DNA from: an uncultured Ramlibacter sp.
GTDB taxonomy: Bacteria > Pseudomonadota > Gammaproteobacteria > Burkholderiales > Burkholderiaceae_C
NCBI RefSeq assembly: GCF_936925435.1
Contig: NZ_CAKZHQ010000049.1
Coordinates: forward strand, 62,001-126,000
Direction of reading: 5' to 3'
Length of the DNA: 64,000 nucleotides
Shown: one piece after another, positions 9,565-18,442 of the stretch
Numbering within the stretch: the stretch's first letter is position 1
Layout: every line of letters begins with the position of its first letter
Translations under genes and position numbers: made by a program
Notes under the pieces: model-generated
Told to the model about the DNA's origin: nothing
The model's input: the letters and a program-made list of their open reading frames with translations, nothing else
The model's database searches: none

Positions 9565-10239
9565 ATGCCCGGGAACCCGCTGTTCGAACGCGCCCTCATC
9601 GTCGAAGACCTGGACGAACCGCGCCGCTGGCTGGCGGAAATCCTGCCGCTGGCCCTGCCCGTCGTGCGCCGCGTGGACATGGCGGCAACGCTGGCCGAGG
9701 CCCGCGAATGCATGCGCAGCCACGCTTACGGGCTGGCCCTGGTGGACTGGGGCTTGCCGGACGGCACCAGCGAGGAGCTGATCGCGCAGCTGGTGGCCGC
9801 GCGGGAGGGGGCGGTCGTGATCGTCGCCACCATCCATGACGACGACACCCATGTCTTTCCGGCACTGCGCGCCGGTGCTTCCGGCTACATCCTGAAGTCG
9901 CAGCCGGGTCCGGTGGTGATGGCCCAGCTGCAGCGCATCGAGATCGGCGAGCCCGCGCTGTCGCCATCGATCGCCTTGCGCATGCTGCGCCACTTCCGCG
10001 CATCGCCCGGGCCGGCTGCCGCGCCGGAAGCGCAGGCCCCCGCGGTCAAGCTGACCGAGCGCGAGGCCGATGTGCTGCGCCTGATCGCCAAGGGCTACCG
10101 CACGACGGAGGCAGCCTCCCTGCTGGGCCTGACGCCGTCCACGGTCAGCAGCTATGTGCGCGACATCTACCGCAAGCTGGGCATCTCCTCGCGTGCCGAG
10201 GCCACGATGGAAGCCGCGCGGCGCGGCCTGGTGGCCTGA
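9565..10239 (+). CDS. NarL/LuxR-type response regulator
   Basis: This 224-aa response regulator has an N-terminal receiver domain with probable phospho-acceptor Asp61 (LALVDWGLPDG), acidic pocket VEDLDE at residues 13-18 and conserved Lys111 (GYILKS), and a C-terminal LuxR HTH (LTEREADVLRLIAKGYRTTE to about residue 215). ATG at 9565 gives a standard N-terminus; longer in-frame starts run into the intergenic region. It is convergent, with an 11-bp gap, with a NarX-like histidine kinase and is its likely partner. Targets cannot be told from the sequence. Confidence 0.9.
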   Translation: MPGNPLFERALIVEDLDEPRRWLAEILPLALPVVRRVDMAATLAEARECMRSHAYGLALVDWGLPDGTSEELIAQLVAAREGAVVIVATIHDDDTHVFPALRAGASGYILKSQPGPVVMAQLQRIEIGEPALSPSIALRMLRHFRASPGPAAAPEAQAPAVKLTEREADVLRLIAKGYRTTEAASLLGLTPSTVSSYVRDIYRKLGISSRAEATMEAARRGLVA

Positions 10240-10250
10240 GGTGCTGGCTC

Positions 10251-12128
10251 TTACGCCAGGGGCAGGCTGAGCACCACCTGGCAACCGCGCAGCGGCGCTG
10301 CGCGCGCACCGATGGCCAGCGCAGCGCCGATCTGCCCGGCGCGGTAGTGCATGTTCTTCAGGCCGCGCGCACCGGCGCGGGCAGGCTCCTCGCCCGGACC
10401 CACGCCGTCGTCGGCGATCTCGATCGATAGCGTGCGCCGGCCCGCCACCTCGCGCACCCGCGCGGCCAGCAACAGGCGTTGCGCCTGCGCGTGCTTGACC
10501 ACATTGGTTGCGGCTTCCTGCAGGATGCGCATCACCTGCAGAGCGGTGTCGCTGGGCAGCTGCACCTGGTCCACCGATTCGTCGATGTCCCAGTCCAGCG
10601 CCACGCCGGCTGCCGCCAGGCGGCCATCCCAGCGGTTGCGCCAAGCCGCCAGAGCGCCCGGCAGGTAGTGGCCGATGTCGGTACTGTCCATCAGCAGGCG
10701 CAACTCGTCCAGGCTGTCCTGCAGCGACTGCACCACCTGCTGCGGCGCCAGCGCGCCGCGCTCCACGCCGCGCAAGGCCGTCATCAGCTGCGCGCCCAGG
10801 CCGTCGTGCATGTCGCGCAGCAGCCGTTCGCGTTCCTGCACGCGCACGGCTTCCTGCTCGTTCTCGCGTAGCCGGACATAGCTGTCCTCCAGGTCCCGGG
10901 TCTTGCGCGCCACGTGCAGTTCCAGCTCCTCGTTGCTGCGCTCGGCGCGGTTGAGCGTGGCGACCACGTACTCGCCCGACATCAGTGCAAAGCCCATCAG
11001 GACGACGATGAAGCCCCAGAACAGCAGGGTGTGCGAGGTCGGCGGCAGCACGCCGGCCACCACCAGCAGGTCGTGCACCACGCAGGACAGCACGGTCAGC
11101 ACGCAGGCGATCAGGCCTGCCGTGTGGCGTGCCGGCAGTGCCTGGCGCCGTCGCCAGATGGCGATGCCCAGCCAGCAGATGAAGCCGGTGCCGGTGATCT
11201 GGGTCAGGGCGCGCGCGATGCCTGTGCCGTGGCCGGCCAGCACGCTGGCGGCCAGGCCGCCCAGGACCAGCAAGGTCAGCACCAACAGCACCCGCAGGGC
11301 GGCCGCCCTTTGCGCGGGCGCAAGAATCAGGTGCAGGGCGGAGGCTGCAATGGCAGCGGCGGCCAGCAGCGCGTTCACCGGATTGAGCTGCTCGAACAGG
11401 ATGGGATTGCCCGGCACGGTGTTGTCGAAATACACCAGGCCGCGCACGCCCCACAGGCCGCAGGCCATCGCCAGCCACAGCAGGTTCAGGCCGCGCCGGC
11501 GCGGCAGCCACAGCAGCAGGGCGAACAGCCCGACCACCAGCACCACGCCCGAGGCGGCATCCGCGTAGCCGATGACCGAGCGTACCGAGGCCGTGTGCTC
11601 GGGCAGCAACTGGTTGGTCGGCCCGGTGCGCAGCTTGACCAGGCCGGCGGGCATGTAGGGCAGGGTCTGCAACTCGATCACCACGCTGCGCACCCCGGCG
11701 GGCAGCGCAAACAGCGCCGGAATGCGGCCGTTGTAGATGCCCCCGCCCGTGTCCTGCTCCAGGCGCGGGCTGCCGGTGGCGGCCATGGCGTTGGCGCTCA
11801 TCAGCGCCAGCGGCTGGCCATCGGCACTGATGCGGTAGGGCGCCCCGACGCGAAAGACCCACAGCGCCGCAGCGGGCGCTGCGGCGCAGGCCGAGACGTC
11901 GACTTCATAGCGGATGCGCTGCCGTTCGCGGCGCGCCTCCAGAGGGAGGGTGTCGGGCAGGCGCACCGGTGTGGCATCTGACACGCCGGCGGGGGCCTGC
12001 GCCAGCGGTTCGATCCGGCGCAGCGCGTCGGGGATGTCCTGCACCGAGCCGCAGGGCTGGGCCAGGGCGCCTGAGGCGGCCAGCAGGAGGGCCGGCCAGA
12101 GCCGGCGTGCGAGGTCGGCCAGGCGCAT
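10251..12128 (-). CDS. NarX-type sensor histidine kinase with 7TM-like sensor
   Basis: This 625-aa kinase has a signal peptide, a periplasmic region (residues about 25-185), a block of roughly seven hydrophobic helices (about 190-395), a short coiled coil, and the HisKA_3 dimerisation motif RDMHDGLGAQL with phospho-His441. The HATPase_c domain follows, with LQEAATNVVKHA (N box) and DDGVGPGEE (G box). The layout resembles the 7TM-DISM receptor kinases. Its partner is probably the convergent LuxR-type regulator. Ligand unknown. The last helices end at LSLPLA with no receiver domain. Confidence 0.88.
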   Translation of the reverse strand: MRLADLARRLWPALLLAASGALAQPCGSVQDIPDALRRIEPLAQAPAGVSDATPVRLPDTLPLEARRERQRIRYEVDVSACAAAPAAALWVFRVGAPYRISADGQPLALMSANAMAATGSPRLEQDTGGGIYNGRIPALFALPAGVRSVVIELQTLPYMPAGLVKLRTGPTNQLLPEHTASVRSVIGYADAASGVVLVVGLFALLLWLPRRRGLNLLWLAMACGLWGVRGLVYFDNTVPGNPILFEQLNPVNALLAAAAIAASALHLILAPAQRAAALRVLLVLTLLVLGGLAASVLAGHGTGIARALTQITGTGFICWLGIAIWRRRQALPARHTAGLIACVLTVLSCVVHDLLVVAGVLPPTSHTLLFWGFIVVLMGFALMSGEYVVATLNRAERSNEELELHVARKTRDLEDSYVRLRENEQEAVRVQERERLLRDMHDGLGAQLMTALRGVERGALAPQQVVQSLQDSLDELRLLMDSTDIGHYLPGALAAWRNRWDGRLAAAGVALDWDIDESVDQVQLPSDTALQVMRILQEAATNVVKHAQAQRLLLAARVREVAGRRTLSIEIADDGVGPGEEPARAGARGLKNMHYRAGQIGAALAIGARAAPLRGCQVVLSLPLA

Positions 12129-12135
12129 GCGCGCT

Positions 12136-13560
12136 CTAGAGGGCGAAGATCTTCCCGGGGTTCATGATGTTCTTGGGATCAAGCGCGCGCTTGATGGTGC
12201 GCATCATGTCGACCGCGCCGACACCGGCCTCGTCCACCAGGAAGCCCATCTTGTGCAGGCCCACGCCGTGCTCGCCGGTGCAAGTGCCTTCCAGGCGCAG
12301 CGCGCGGGCCACCAGGTCGTGGTTGAGCTTCTCGGCCACTTCGCGCTCTTTGGGGTCGTTGGGGTCGAGCAGGTAGCCGAAGTGGAAATTGCCGTCGCCC
12401 ACATGGCCGACCAGGAAGTAGGGGATGCCGCTGGCATCGGCCTCGGCCACGGAATCGAGCAGGCAGTCGGCCAGGCGCGAGATCGGCACACAGGTGTCGG
12501 TGGAAATGGCCTTGCAGCCCGGACGCGACTGGATGGCGGCGAAGTAGGCGTTGTGCCGCGCCGTCCACAGGCGGGTGCGCTCTTCCGGCGTGCTGGCCCA
12601 TTCGAAGGCCTTGCCGCCGTGCTCGCTGGCGAGCTCCTGCACCGTCTCGGCCTGCTCCTTCACGCCCGCGGGCGAGCCGTGGAATTCCATCAGCAGCATG
12701 GGCTCTTCGCGCAGGCCCAGCTTGCTGTGGGCGTTGACCATGCGCACGGTGTTGACGTCGATCAGCTCCACGCGCGCGATCGGCACGCCCAGCTGGATCA
12801 CCTGGATGGTGGTGCGCACCGCGGCTTCGATGCTGGGGAAGGAGCAGATCGCCGCCGAGATGGCTTCGGGCAGCGGGTAGATGCGCACCGTGATCTCGGT
12901 GATCACGCCCAGCGTGCCCTCGCTGCCCACCATCAGGCGCGTCAGGTCGTAGCCGGCCGACGACTTCTTGGCGCGGGTGCCGGTACGGATGACTTCGCCC
13001 GAAGCGGTGACCACCTCCAGCGCCAGCACGTTCTCGCGCATGGTGCCGTAGCGCACGGCGTTGGTGCCGCTGGCGCGGGTGGCCGCCATGCCGCCGATGG
13101 AGGCGTCGGCACCCGGGTCGATGGGGAAGAACAGGCCGGTGCTCTTGATCTCTTCATTGAGCTGCTTGCGCGTCACGCCCGGCTGCACCGTCACCGTCAG
13201 GTCGTCGGCGTTGATGGACAGCACCTTGTTCATGCGGGCGACGTCGATGCTGATGCCGCCCTGCACGGCCAGCAGATGGCCTTCCAGCGAGGAGCCCACA
13301 CCGAAGGGGATGACGGGCACGCTGTGTGCGCTGGCCAGGGCCACGGCATCGGCGACGTCCTGGGTGCTTTGCGCGAACACCACGGCCGCCGGCGGCGGCG
13401 CCTCAAAAGACGACTCGTCGCGCCCGTGTTGCTCGCGCACCGCCATGGCCGTGGAGCACTGGTCGGCAAAGCGCGCCTTGAGTGCGTCGATCAGTGCCTG
13501 CGGCACTTCGCGCTGGCGGATTTCGGGGACGAGGTGGGACAGGGCGGTGGGGGCGTTCAT
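12136..13560 (-). CDS. FAD-linked oxidoreductase, D-lactate/glycolate dehydrogenase type
   Basis: This 474-aa protein belongs to the VAO/PCMH flavoprotein family (GlcD/Dld). The FAD-binding half carries PVIPFGVGSSLEGH and DPGADASIGGMAATRASGTNAV, and the C-terminal oxidase domain carries GHVGDGNFHF and CTGEHGVGLHKMGFL, which include the metal/substrate-binding histidines of this group. D-lactate dehydrogenase (cytochrome type) is the most likely activity; glycolate or another D-2-hydroxyacid is possible. No GlcE/GlcF partners are adjacent, favouring a single-subunit enzyme. It ends 7 bp from the histidine kinase start on the same strand. Confidence 0.85.
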   Translation of the reverse strand: MNAPTALSHLVPEIRQREVPQALIDALKARFADQCSTAMAVREQHGRDESSFEAPPPAAVVFAQSTQDVADAVALASAHSVPVIPFGVGSSLEGHLLAVQGGISIDVARMNKVLSINADDLTVTVQPGVTRKQLNEEIKSTGLFFPIDPGADASIGGMAATRASGTNAVRYGTMRENVLALEVVTASGEVIRTGTRAKKSSAGYDLTRLMVGSEGTLGVITEITVRIYPLPEAISAAICSFPSIEAAVRTTIQVIQLGVPIARVELIDVNTVRMVNAHSKLGLREEPMLLMEFHGSPAGVKEQAETVQELASEHGGKAFEWASTPEERTRLWTARHNAYFAAIQSRPGCKAISTDTCVPISRLADCLLDSVAEADASGIPYFLVGHVGDGNFHFGYLLDPNDPKEREVAEKLNHDLVARALRLEGTCTGEHGVGLHKMGFLVDEAGVGAVDMMRTIKRALDPKNIMNPGKIFAL

Positions 13561-13738
13561 GCGGGTCTCCGTCGGGGGATGCCAGTTTACGCCCCGCCCT
13601 GGGCACGGTCATGAGAACGATGGTTCGCTTGTCAGCGGTTTTGACTACAAGCTCAGCTACCCGTTGCCCTACGCTGGTTTGAAGTTCCGGGCGCACCCTG
13701 AAGAGAACCCGCTTTCCGGGTTCTACAGGAGTTTTCCC

Positions 13739-15538
13739 ATGGCCGTATCCCCCACCCAGCTGTCCGAACTGTATCTGGCCTATTTCGGCCGACCCGCCGA
13801 CAACAGCGGCATCCAGTTCTACACCGGGAACCCGGCCAACACCATGCAAAGCGTGGCGGCCAACTTCAGTGCCTCGCCCGAGGCGCTGGCCCTGTATGGC
13901 AGCACCTTCGGCGCTGCGCAGATCAACGCGATCTACCAGAACCTGTTCAACCGGGACGCAGAGACCGCCGGACTGACTTACTGGTCCGCCGAAGTCTCCG
14001 CCGGCCGCATCAGCGCCGCCGGCGCCGCCCTGGCGATCCTGCAGGGCGCACAGAACACGGACAAGCTCAGCGTGCAGAACAAGCTGGCCCTCTCCAGTGC
14101 CTTCGTGGCGCAGCTGGACACGGCAGCTGAAATCAGCGGCTATTCCGGCACGACAGCAGCGGCTGCGGCGCGCAGTTTCCTCAAGAGCGTTGACGGGACC
14201 GCGGCCAGCGTCACCGCCGCCAACCTCATCCTGGTGGGGCAGGTCGCCATTGCCAGCGGGACGGTGGTCACTGTGCCGGGGCCCGGCGGCGGCGGCGGCG
14301 ACAGCGGGGCCACCTTCACGCTCAACGTGATCGGCGCCGAGAGCATCACCGCAGGAGCCGGGGACGACATCATCAACGGCACCTACACCGACGGGGGCGT
14401 GGGAACCTTCAACGCCAGTGACACCATCGCCGGCGGCGCCAATGGCTCGGGCGGGGACACGCTGAGCATCAACACGCTTGGCGCCGTGGCCATCACGCCG
14501 CCCGACGCCCTGTGGTCCAAGGTCAGCGGGATCGAGAAGCTGGCCTTCATCACCGCCGGCGGCGCGGGTGCGCAGACCATCACCACGGGCGCGAATTTCA
14601 ACACCGCGTTCGCCTCCGGCGTGAACCTGCTGGCATCGAACGGCGCCGGCGCGATCCTGATCGACATGAGCGGATTTGGCCATGTGGCCACCCTCACCAC
14701 AAACTCCTCCGGCGCAGGTGCGCATGACATCACCACGGGCAGCGCACTGACCACGGTCACTTCGACAACGCTGGCCGGCAACCAGACCATCAAGGGCGCG
14801 GGGCTGACCACCGTGTCGGCAACATCGAACGGCGCGGGCGACCAGGCCATTGGCGACGCCATCGGAGGCGGCGCCATGCTGACGACGGTGACGGCCTTGC
14901 AGAACAAGGCCGGCAACCTGTCCATTGTCAGCACCAGCACCAGCGCGGTGACCGTCACTGCCACCAACACCGGAACCGCCGGCACCCAGGCCATCACGAC
15001 CGGCGCCGGCGCCGACATCGTGAAGGTCACGACATGGGGTGGCAGCAATGTCTACACCACCAACGGTGGCAACGACACGCTGACCTTGCTGGGCAGCGGC
15101 ACCGCGACGTCCAACACCATCACCGGCGGCCTGGGCGCGGACACCATCACCCTGAAGGTGGACGCGGCGCCGGACACGCTGGTGGTCGGCAACGCGGACT
15201 CCGGCATCACGCTGGCGACGGCGGACAAGATCAGCAATTTCTCCGGCGCCAACGACGTCCTGAAAATGGGCACGGCGGCGGTGGTGGGCGGCGCCGTGGC
15301 GACCTACGTGGAAGCGGGCGCCGCGGTGGCTGACTTTGCCGCGGCACTGGCGGCGGCGAACACGGCGCTTGCGACGCTCGACGCCGGGTCGGCCGCCACC
15401 GAGCTGTTCTCCTTCCAGTTCGACGCGACCAACGGCTATCTGTTCAACGACACCGATGGCAATGGCAGCGCGGACCAGGTGATCGTTCTGGTCGGCGTGG
15501 TCAACACCGCCATCGCGGCGGCGAACATCATCGCCTGA
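13739..15538 (+). CDS. DUF4214-containing secreted beta-repeat protein
   Basis: The 599-aa product has no signal peptide. Residues about 5-130 contain two related units, YLAYFGRPADNSGIQFY and YQNLFNRDAETAGLTYW, typical of DUF4214. A Gly-rich hinge (PGPGGGGGD) leads to a long Ser/Thr/Gly-rich beta-repeat region with few charged residues, and the C-terminus has DNVLKMG-like and NDTDGNGSADQ motifs seen in type I secretion substrates of the S-layer/RTX class. It is probably exported by a type I system through its C-terminus; none is encoded here. ATG at 13739 follows TACAGGAG; the frame is open upstream but overlaps the divergent oxidoreductase gene. Confidence 0.8.
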   Translation: MAVSPTQLSELYLAYFGRPADNSGIQFYTGNPANTMQSVAANFSASPEALALYGSTFGAAQINAIYQNLFNRDAETAGLTYWSAEVSAGRISAAGAALAILQGAQNTDKLSVQNKLALSSAFVAQLDTAAEISGYSGTTAAAAARSFLKSVDGTAASVTAANLILVGQVAIASGTVVTVPGPGGGGGDSGATFTLNVIGAESITAGAGDDIINGTYTDGGVGTFNASDTIAGGANGSGGDTLSINTLGAVAITPPDALWSKVSGIEKLAFITAGGAGAQTITTGANFNTAFASGVNLLASNGAGAILIDMSGFGHVATLTTNSSGAGAHDITTGSALTTVTSTTLAGNQTIKGAGLTTVSATSNGAGDQAIGDAIGGGAMLTTVTALQNKAGNLSIVSTSTSAVTVTATNTGTAGTQAITTGAGADIVKVTTWGGSNVYTTNGGNDTLTLLGSGTATSNTITGGLGADTITLKVDAAPDTLVVGNADSGITLATADKISNFSGANDVLKMGTAAVVGGAVATYVEAGAAVADFAAALAAANTALATLDAGSAATELFSFQFDATNGYLFNDTDGNGSADQVIVLVGVVNTAIAAANIIA

Positions 15539-15571
15539 CACCCCGCGACGCAAGGCTGCTCGTCGCCGCGC

Positions 15572-15925
15572 TCAGGACGACTGCTGGACGGCGTCTTCGA
15601 ATTCGGTGGGCGAGAGCTTGCCGTCGCCGTTCACGTCCATGCGCTCGAAATGGCGCTCGATGCGCGGGAAGACGCTGACTTCGGAGCGGCTCAGGCTGCC
15701 GTCGCGGTTCTTGTCGATCTGCTGGAAGGCCTGCTGCACCTGTGCGGCGCTGAGTTTCATCTTCGATGCCTTGTCGGCGGCCTGGGGGGCCGACAGGCTG
15801 GGCACCGGGGGCGTGGCGGTCTGGGCGCGCGCGGATGTGGCCAGGGCCATGCTCACCAGCACGGTGGCGAACAGGGCCACGCTGCGGGTTTCAAAATCGT
15901 CGAGAGTCCGTCGTTTCACCTGCAT
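15572..15925 (-). CDS. Exported EF-hand protein
   Basis: This is a 117-aa protein with a hydrophobic signal region (SVALFATVLVSMALATSARA) and two canonical EF-hand loops, DKNRDGSLSRSE and DVNGDGKLSPTE, so it is a probable periplasmic calcium-binding protein. Role unknown. The start is uncertain: ATG at 15925 gives a signal peptide with a basic N-region, but no strong ribosome binding site is visible, and upstream in-frame starts exist up to 16024. It diverges from the cobalamin adenosyltransferase gene. Confidence 0.75.
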   Translation of the reverse strand: MQVKRRTLDDFETRSVALFATVLVSMALATSARAQTATPPVPSLSAPQAADKASKMKLSAAQVQQAFQQIDKNRDGSLSRSEVSVFPRIERHFERMDVNGDGKLSPTEFEDAVQQSS

Positions 15926-16078
15926 GGGATGGGGCTGTTGTGGAAGAGCCCGCATTGCAGCGCAAGCGGCAGCCGCCGGCCAGCACTTTTGCCTGCTGTT
16001 GCGCCAGACACATCTGCAGGGCACTCGTTACGCGGCCGATGGGACAATGGCGCTTGCATTGATTCTTTCGGGAGCCAT

Positions 16079-16645
16079 ATGGGACAGCGCCTCACGCAGA
16101 TAGCCACCCGCACCGGCGACGACGGCACGACGGGCCTGGGCGACAACACGCGCGTGCCCAAGGACAGCCTGCGTGTCCACGCCATGGGCGAAGTCGATGA
16201 GCTCAATTCCCACATCGGCCTGCTGTTGTGCGAGTCTCTTCCCGAAGGTGTGCCCGCCCTGCTGGTGGAGATCCAGCACCAGCTGTTCAACCTGGGCGGC
16301 GAGCTGTCCATTCCCGGCTTCGAACTGCTCAAACCCGAGGCGGTGCTGGCGCTGGACGAGGCGCTGGCGCAGCACAACGCCGCCTTGCCGCGGCTGCAGG
16401 AGTTCATCCTGCCGGCCGGCAACCGCGCCGCGTCGCAGGCCCATGTCTGCCGCACGGTGGCGCGGCGCGCCGAGCGCGCCGTCGTGGCCCTGGGCGCGGC
16501 CGAGGCGCTCAAGGAGGCGCCGCGCCACTACCTCAATCGCCTGTCCGACCTGATGTTCGTGCTGGCCCGCGTCTGCAACCGCATGAACGGTGGCGACGAT
16601 GTGTATTGGAAGAGCGAACGCCTGTCGCGCAGCGCGGCAGACTAG
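16079..16645 (+). CDS. PduO-type cob(I)alamin adenosyltransferase
   Basis: This 188-aa enzyme transfers adenosine from ATP to cob(I)alamin, forming adenosylcobalamin. The ATP-binding N-terminus TRTGDDGTTGLGDNTRVPKDS and the motif HVCRTVARRAERAVVAL with YLNRLSDLMFVLARV are diagnostic of the PduO family (not CobA or EutT). The ATG at 16079 follows GGGAGCC. No B12-dependent enzyme or B12 synthesis gene is near, so it probably serves an enzyme encoded elsewhere. It overlaps the convergent thioesterase gene by 4 bp. Confidence 0.93.
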   Translation: MGQRLTQIATRTGDDGTTGLGDNTRVPKDSLRVHAMGEVDELNSHIGLLLCESLPEGVPALLVEIQHQLFNLGGELSIPGFELLKPEAVLALDEALAQHNAALPRLQEFILPAGNRAASQAHVCRTVARRAERAVVALGAAEALKEAPRHYLNRLSDLMFVLARVCNRMNGGDDVYWKSERLSRSAAD

Positions 16646-17064
16646 CGCGGCGCGAGTACCGCCATGGTGATGCGCGACACGCAGGTCAGCTCGCCCGCGT
16701 CATTGGCCATGTCGATCTGCCAGACCTGGGTGCTGCGGCCGATGTGCACCGGCCGTGCGATGCCGGTGACCCAGCCCGAGGTCGCGCCGCGCAGATGGTT
16801 GGCATTGATGTCCAGGCCGACGGCACGGTGGCCTTCGGGGCAGGAATAGGCGGCGCCGCAGGAACCCAGGGTCTCGGCCAGCACCACCGACACGCCGCCG
16901 TGCAGCAGGCCGTAGGGCTGGCGCGTGCGGGTGTCCACCGGCACGCGGCCGCGGATGAAGTCGTCGCCGACCTCCAGGAATTCCATGCCCAGGTGGGCGA
17001 CGGCCGTGTCCTTGTGGATGGCGGTGAGTTCTTCGACCGACACCGGTTTTGTCCAGATGCGCAT
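16642..17064 (-). CDS. PaaI/EntH-type hotdog-fold thioesterase
   Basis: This 140-aa hotdog protein probably hydrolyses acyl- or aryl-CoA thioesters. It contains the signature YGLLHGGVSVVLAETLGS, in which His, Gly and the acidic residue form the active site, and GLDINANHLRGATSGWV, as in YbdB/EntH-type thioesterases. Start and length fit the family. It is convergent with the adenosyltransferase gene, with 4 bp of overlap at the stop codons. Confidence 0.9.
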   Translation of the reverse strand: MRIWTKPVSVEELTAIHKDTAVAHLGMEFLEVGDDFIRGRVPVDTRTRQPYGLLHGGVSVVLAETLGSCGAAYSCPEGHRAVGLDINANHLRGATSGWVTGIARPVHIGRSTQVWQIDMANDAGELTCVSRITMAVLAPR

Positions 17065-17158
17065 CGCCGCATTCTAGGGCGCACTCGTCCGCCCGGCCTG
17101 CACGCGCTCAGGCCGCAGGCCTACGCGTGGCCCGCCGGCCCTGCCCTAGATTGGCAGC

Positions 17159-18442
17159 ATGGAACGCCGCGCGCGCCGCATGCTGTCAATCGGATTGGGC
17201 CTGGCTGCCGTCGCTGGCGCGCTGGCGCTGCTGCTCGCCTGGTGGCTGCCGACCGACGCGGAACTGGGCGCACGCGTCAAGGCCCAGGCCGAGGCCCGCC
17301 TGGGTGTGGAGGTCAGCCTGGGCTCGGTGCGCTGGCAGCTCCTGCCCTGGCCTGCCCTGGTCATCGAAAACGCCGCCACCGTCCAGCCCGAGCCCATCCG
17401 CTTCGACCGCCTGGTGGCCCAGCCCCAGATCCGGGCACTGCTGCATCGGCAGCTGCGCTTCGACCATGTGCTGGTCGAAGGCGGCGTGATGCCGCAGCTG
17501 GCCCTGCGCGGCCTGCGGCTGCAGCCGGCAAAGGCTGCCCATCAGGAGGGCGTGCCGATCGCGCAGCTGCGCTTCCACAACCTGAGCTGGGTGACACGCT
17601 ATGGCAAGGCGCTGGAGTTCGACGGCAATGTGTTCTTCGACGCCGGCTGGCGGCCGCGTGAGGCGCAAGTCGTGCGCCCCGGTGTGCAACCGCTGACCCA
17701 GTTGAAGCTGCAGCGCGAAGGCGATGCCGACAGCTGGCAGGTGCAGCTGCTGCTGGGCGGCGGAACTGCACATGGCCAGGTGGCGCTCACGCCAGCCGCG
17801 GAAGGCCTGCACCTGGCGGGCGAGCTGGCGCCGCGCAATGTGGAAGTGGACAGCGCGATGGCTGCCTTCAAGCGCAATTCGGTGGTGCGCGGCAAGGCCT
17901 CGGGCCGCAGCTTGCTGTCGGCCGATGGCCACACCATCGCGGAACTGGCGCGCTCGTTGCACACCCGCACCACGTTCAGCATGCAGCCGGCGACCGTGCT
18001 GCGCCTGGACATCGACAAGGCCATCCGCACCGCCGGCCAGGACCGTGCAGGCCAGACGCCGCTGCAATCGCTGAGCGGCCAGATGGACACGCAGAACACG
18101 CCCGAGGGCATGGTGGTGCGCTACAGCGGCTTGCAGGCGCGCGGCGAGACCTTCAGCGCCAGCGGCCACGCAACAATCGCCAACCGCCAGGTCGAGGGCG
18201 AGCTGCGGGTGGACCTGGTGGGTGGCCTGGTCGGTGTGCCGCTGCAGTTCGCCGGGCCGCTGGGCGCACCCAAGGTCACGGTGCCACCGACGGCGATGGC
18301 CGGCGCCGCTGCCGGTGCCGTCGTCGGCACGGCGGTCCTGCCCGGCATAGGCACGGCCATCGGCGCCAGCGTGGGCGCTGCCGTCGGCAAGCTGTTTGGC
18401 GGCGACGCGGCGAAGAAGCCGGCGTCCGCCCCGGCGCGCTAG
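17159..18442 (+). CDS. AsmA-like inner-membrane-anchored protein
   Basis: This 427-aa protein begins with one transmembrane helix (about residues 9-29), then an AsmA-like opening (GARVKAQAEARLGVEVSLGSV with WQLLPWPALVIEN) and long amphipathic beta structure facing the periplasm. AsmA relatives are thought to help lipids or outer-membrane components across the periplasm. The C-terminus is a Gly/Ala-rich segment (TAVLPGIGTAIGASVGAAVG) before a Lys/Pro tail. It is at the short end for AsmA proteins. It overlaps the convergent permease gene by 4 bp. Confidence 0.78.
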   Translation: MERRARRMLSIGLGLAAVAGALALLLAWWLPTDAELGARVKAQAEARLGVEVSLGSVRWQLLPWPALVIENAATVQPEPIRFDRLVAQPQIRALLHRQLRFDHVLVEGGVMPQLALRGLRLQPAKAAHQEGVPIAQLRFHNLSWVTRYGKALEFDGNVFFDAGWRPREAQVVRPGVQPLTQLKLQREGDADSWQVQLLLGGGTAHGQVALTPAAEGLHLAGELAPRNVEVDSAMAAFKRNSVVRGKASGRSLLSADGHTIAELARSLHTRTTFSMQPATVLRLDIDKAIRTAGQDRAGQTPLQSLSGQMDTQNTPEGMVVRYSGLQARGETFSASGHATIANRQVEGELRVDLVGGLVGVPLQFAGPLGAPKVTVPPTAMAGAAAGAVVGTAVLPGIGTAIGASVGAAVGKLFGGDAAKKPASAPAR

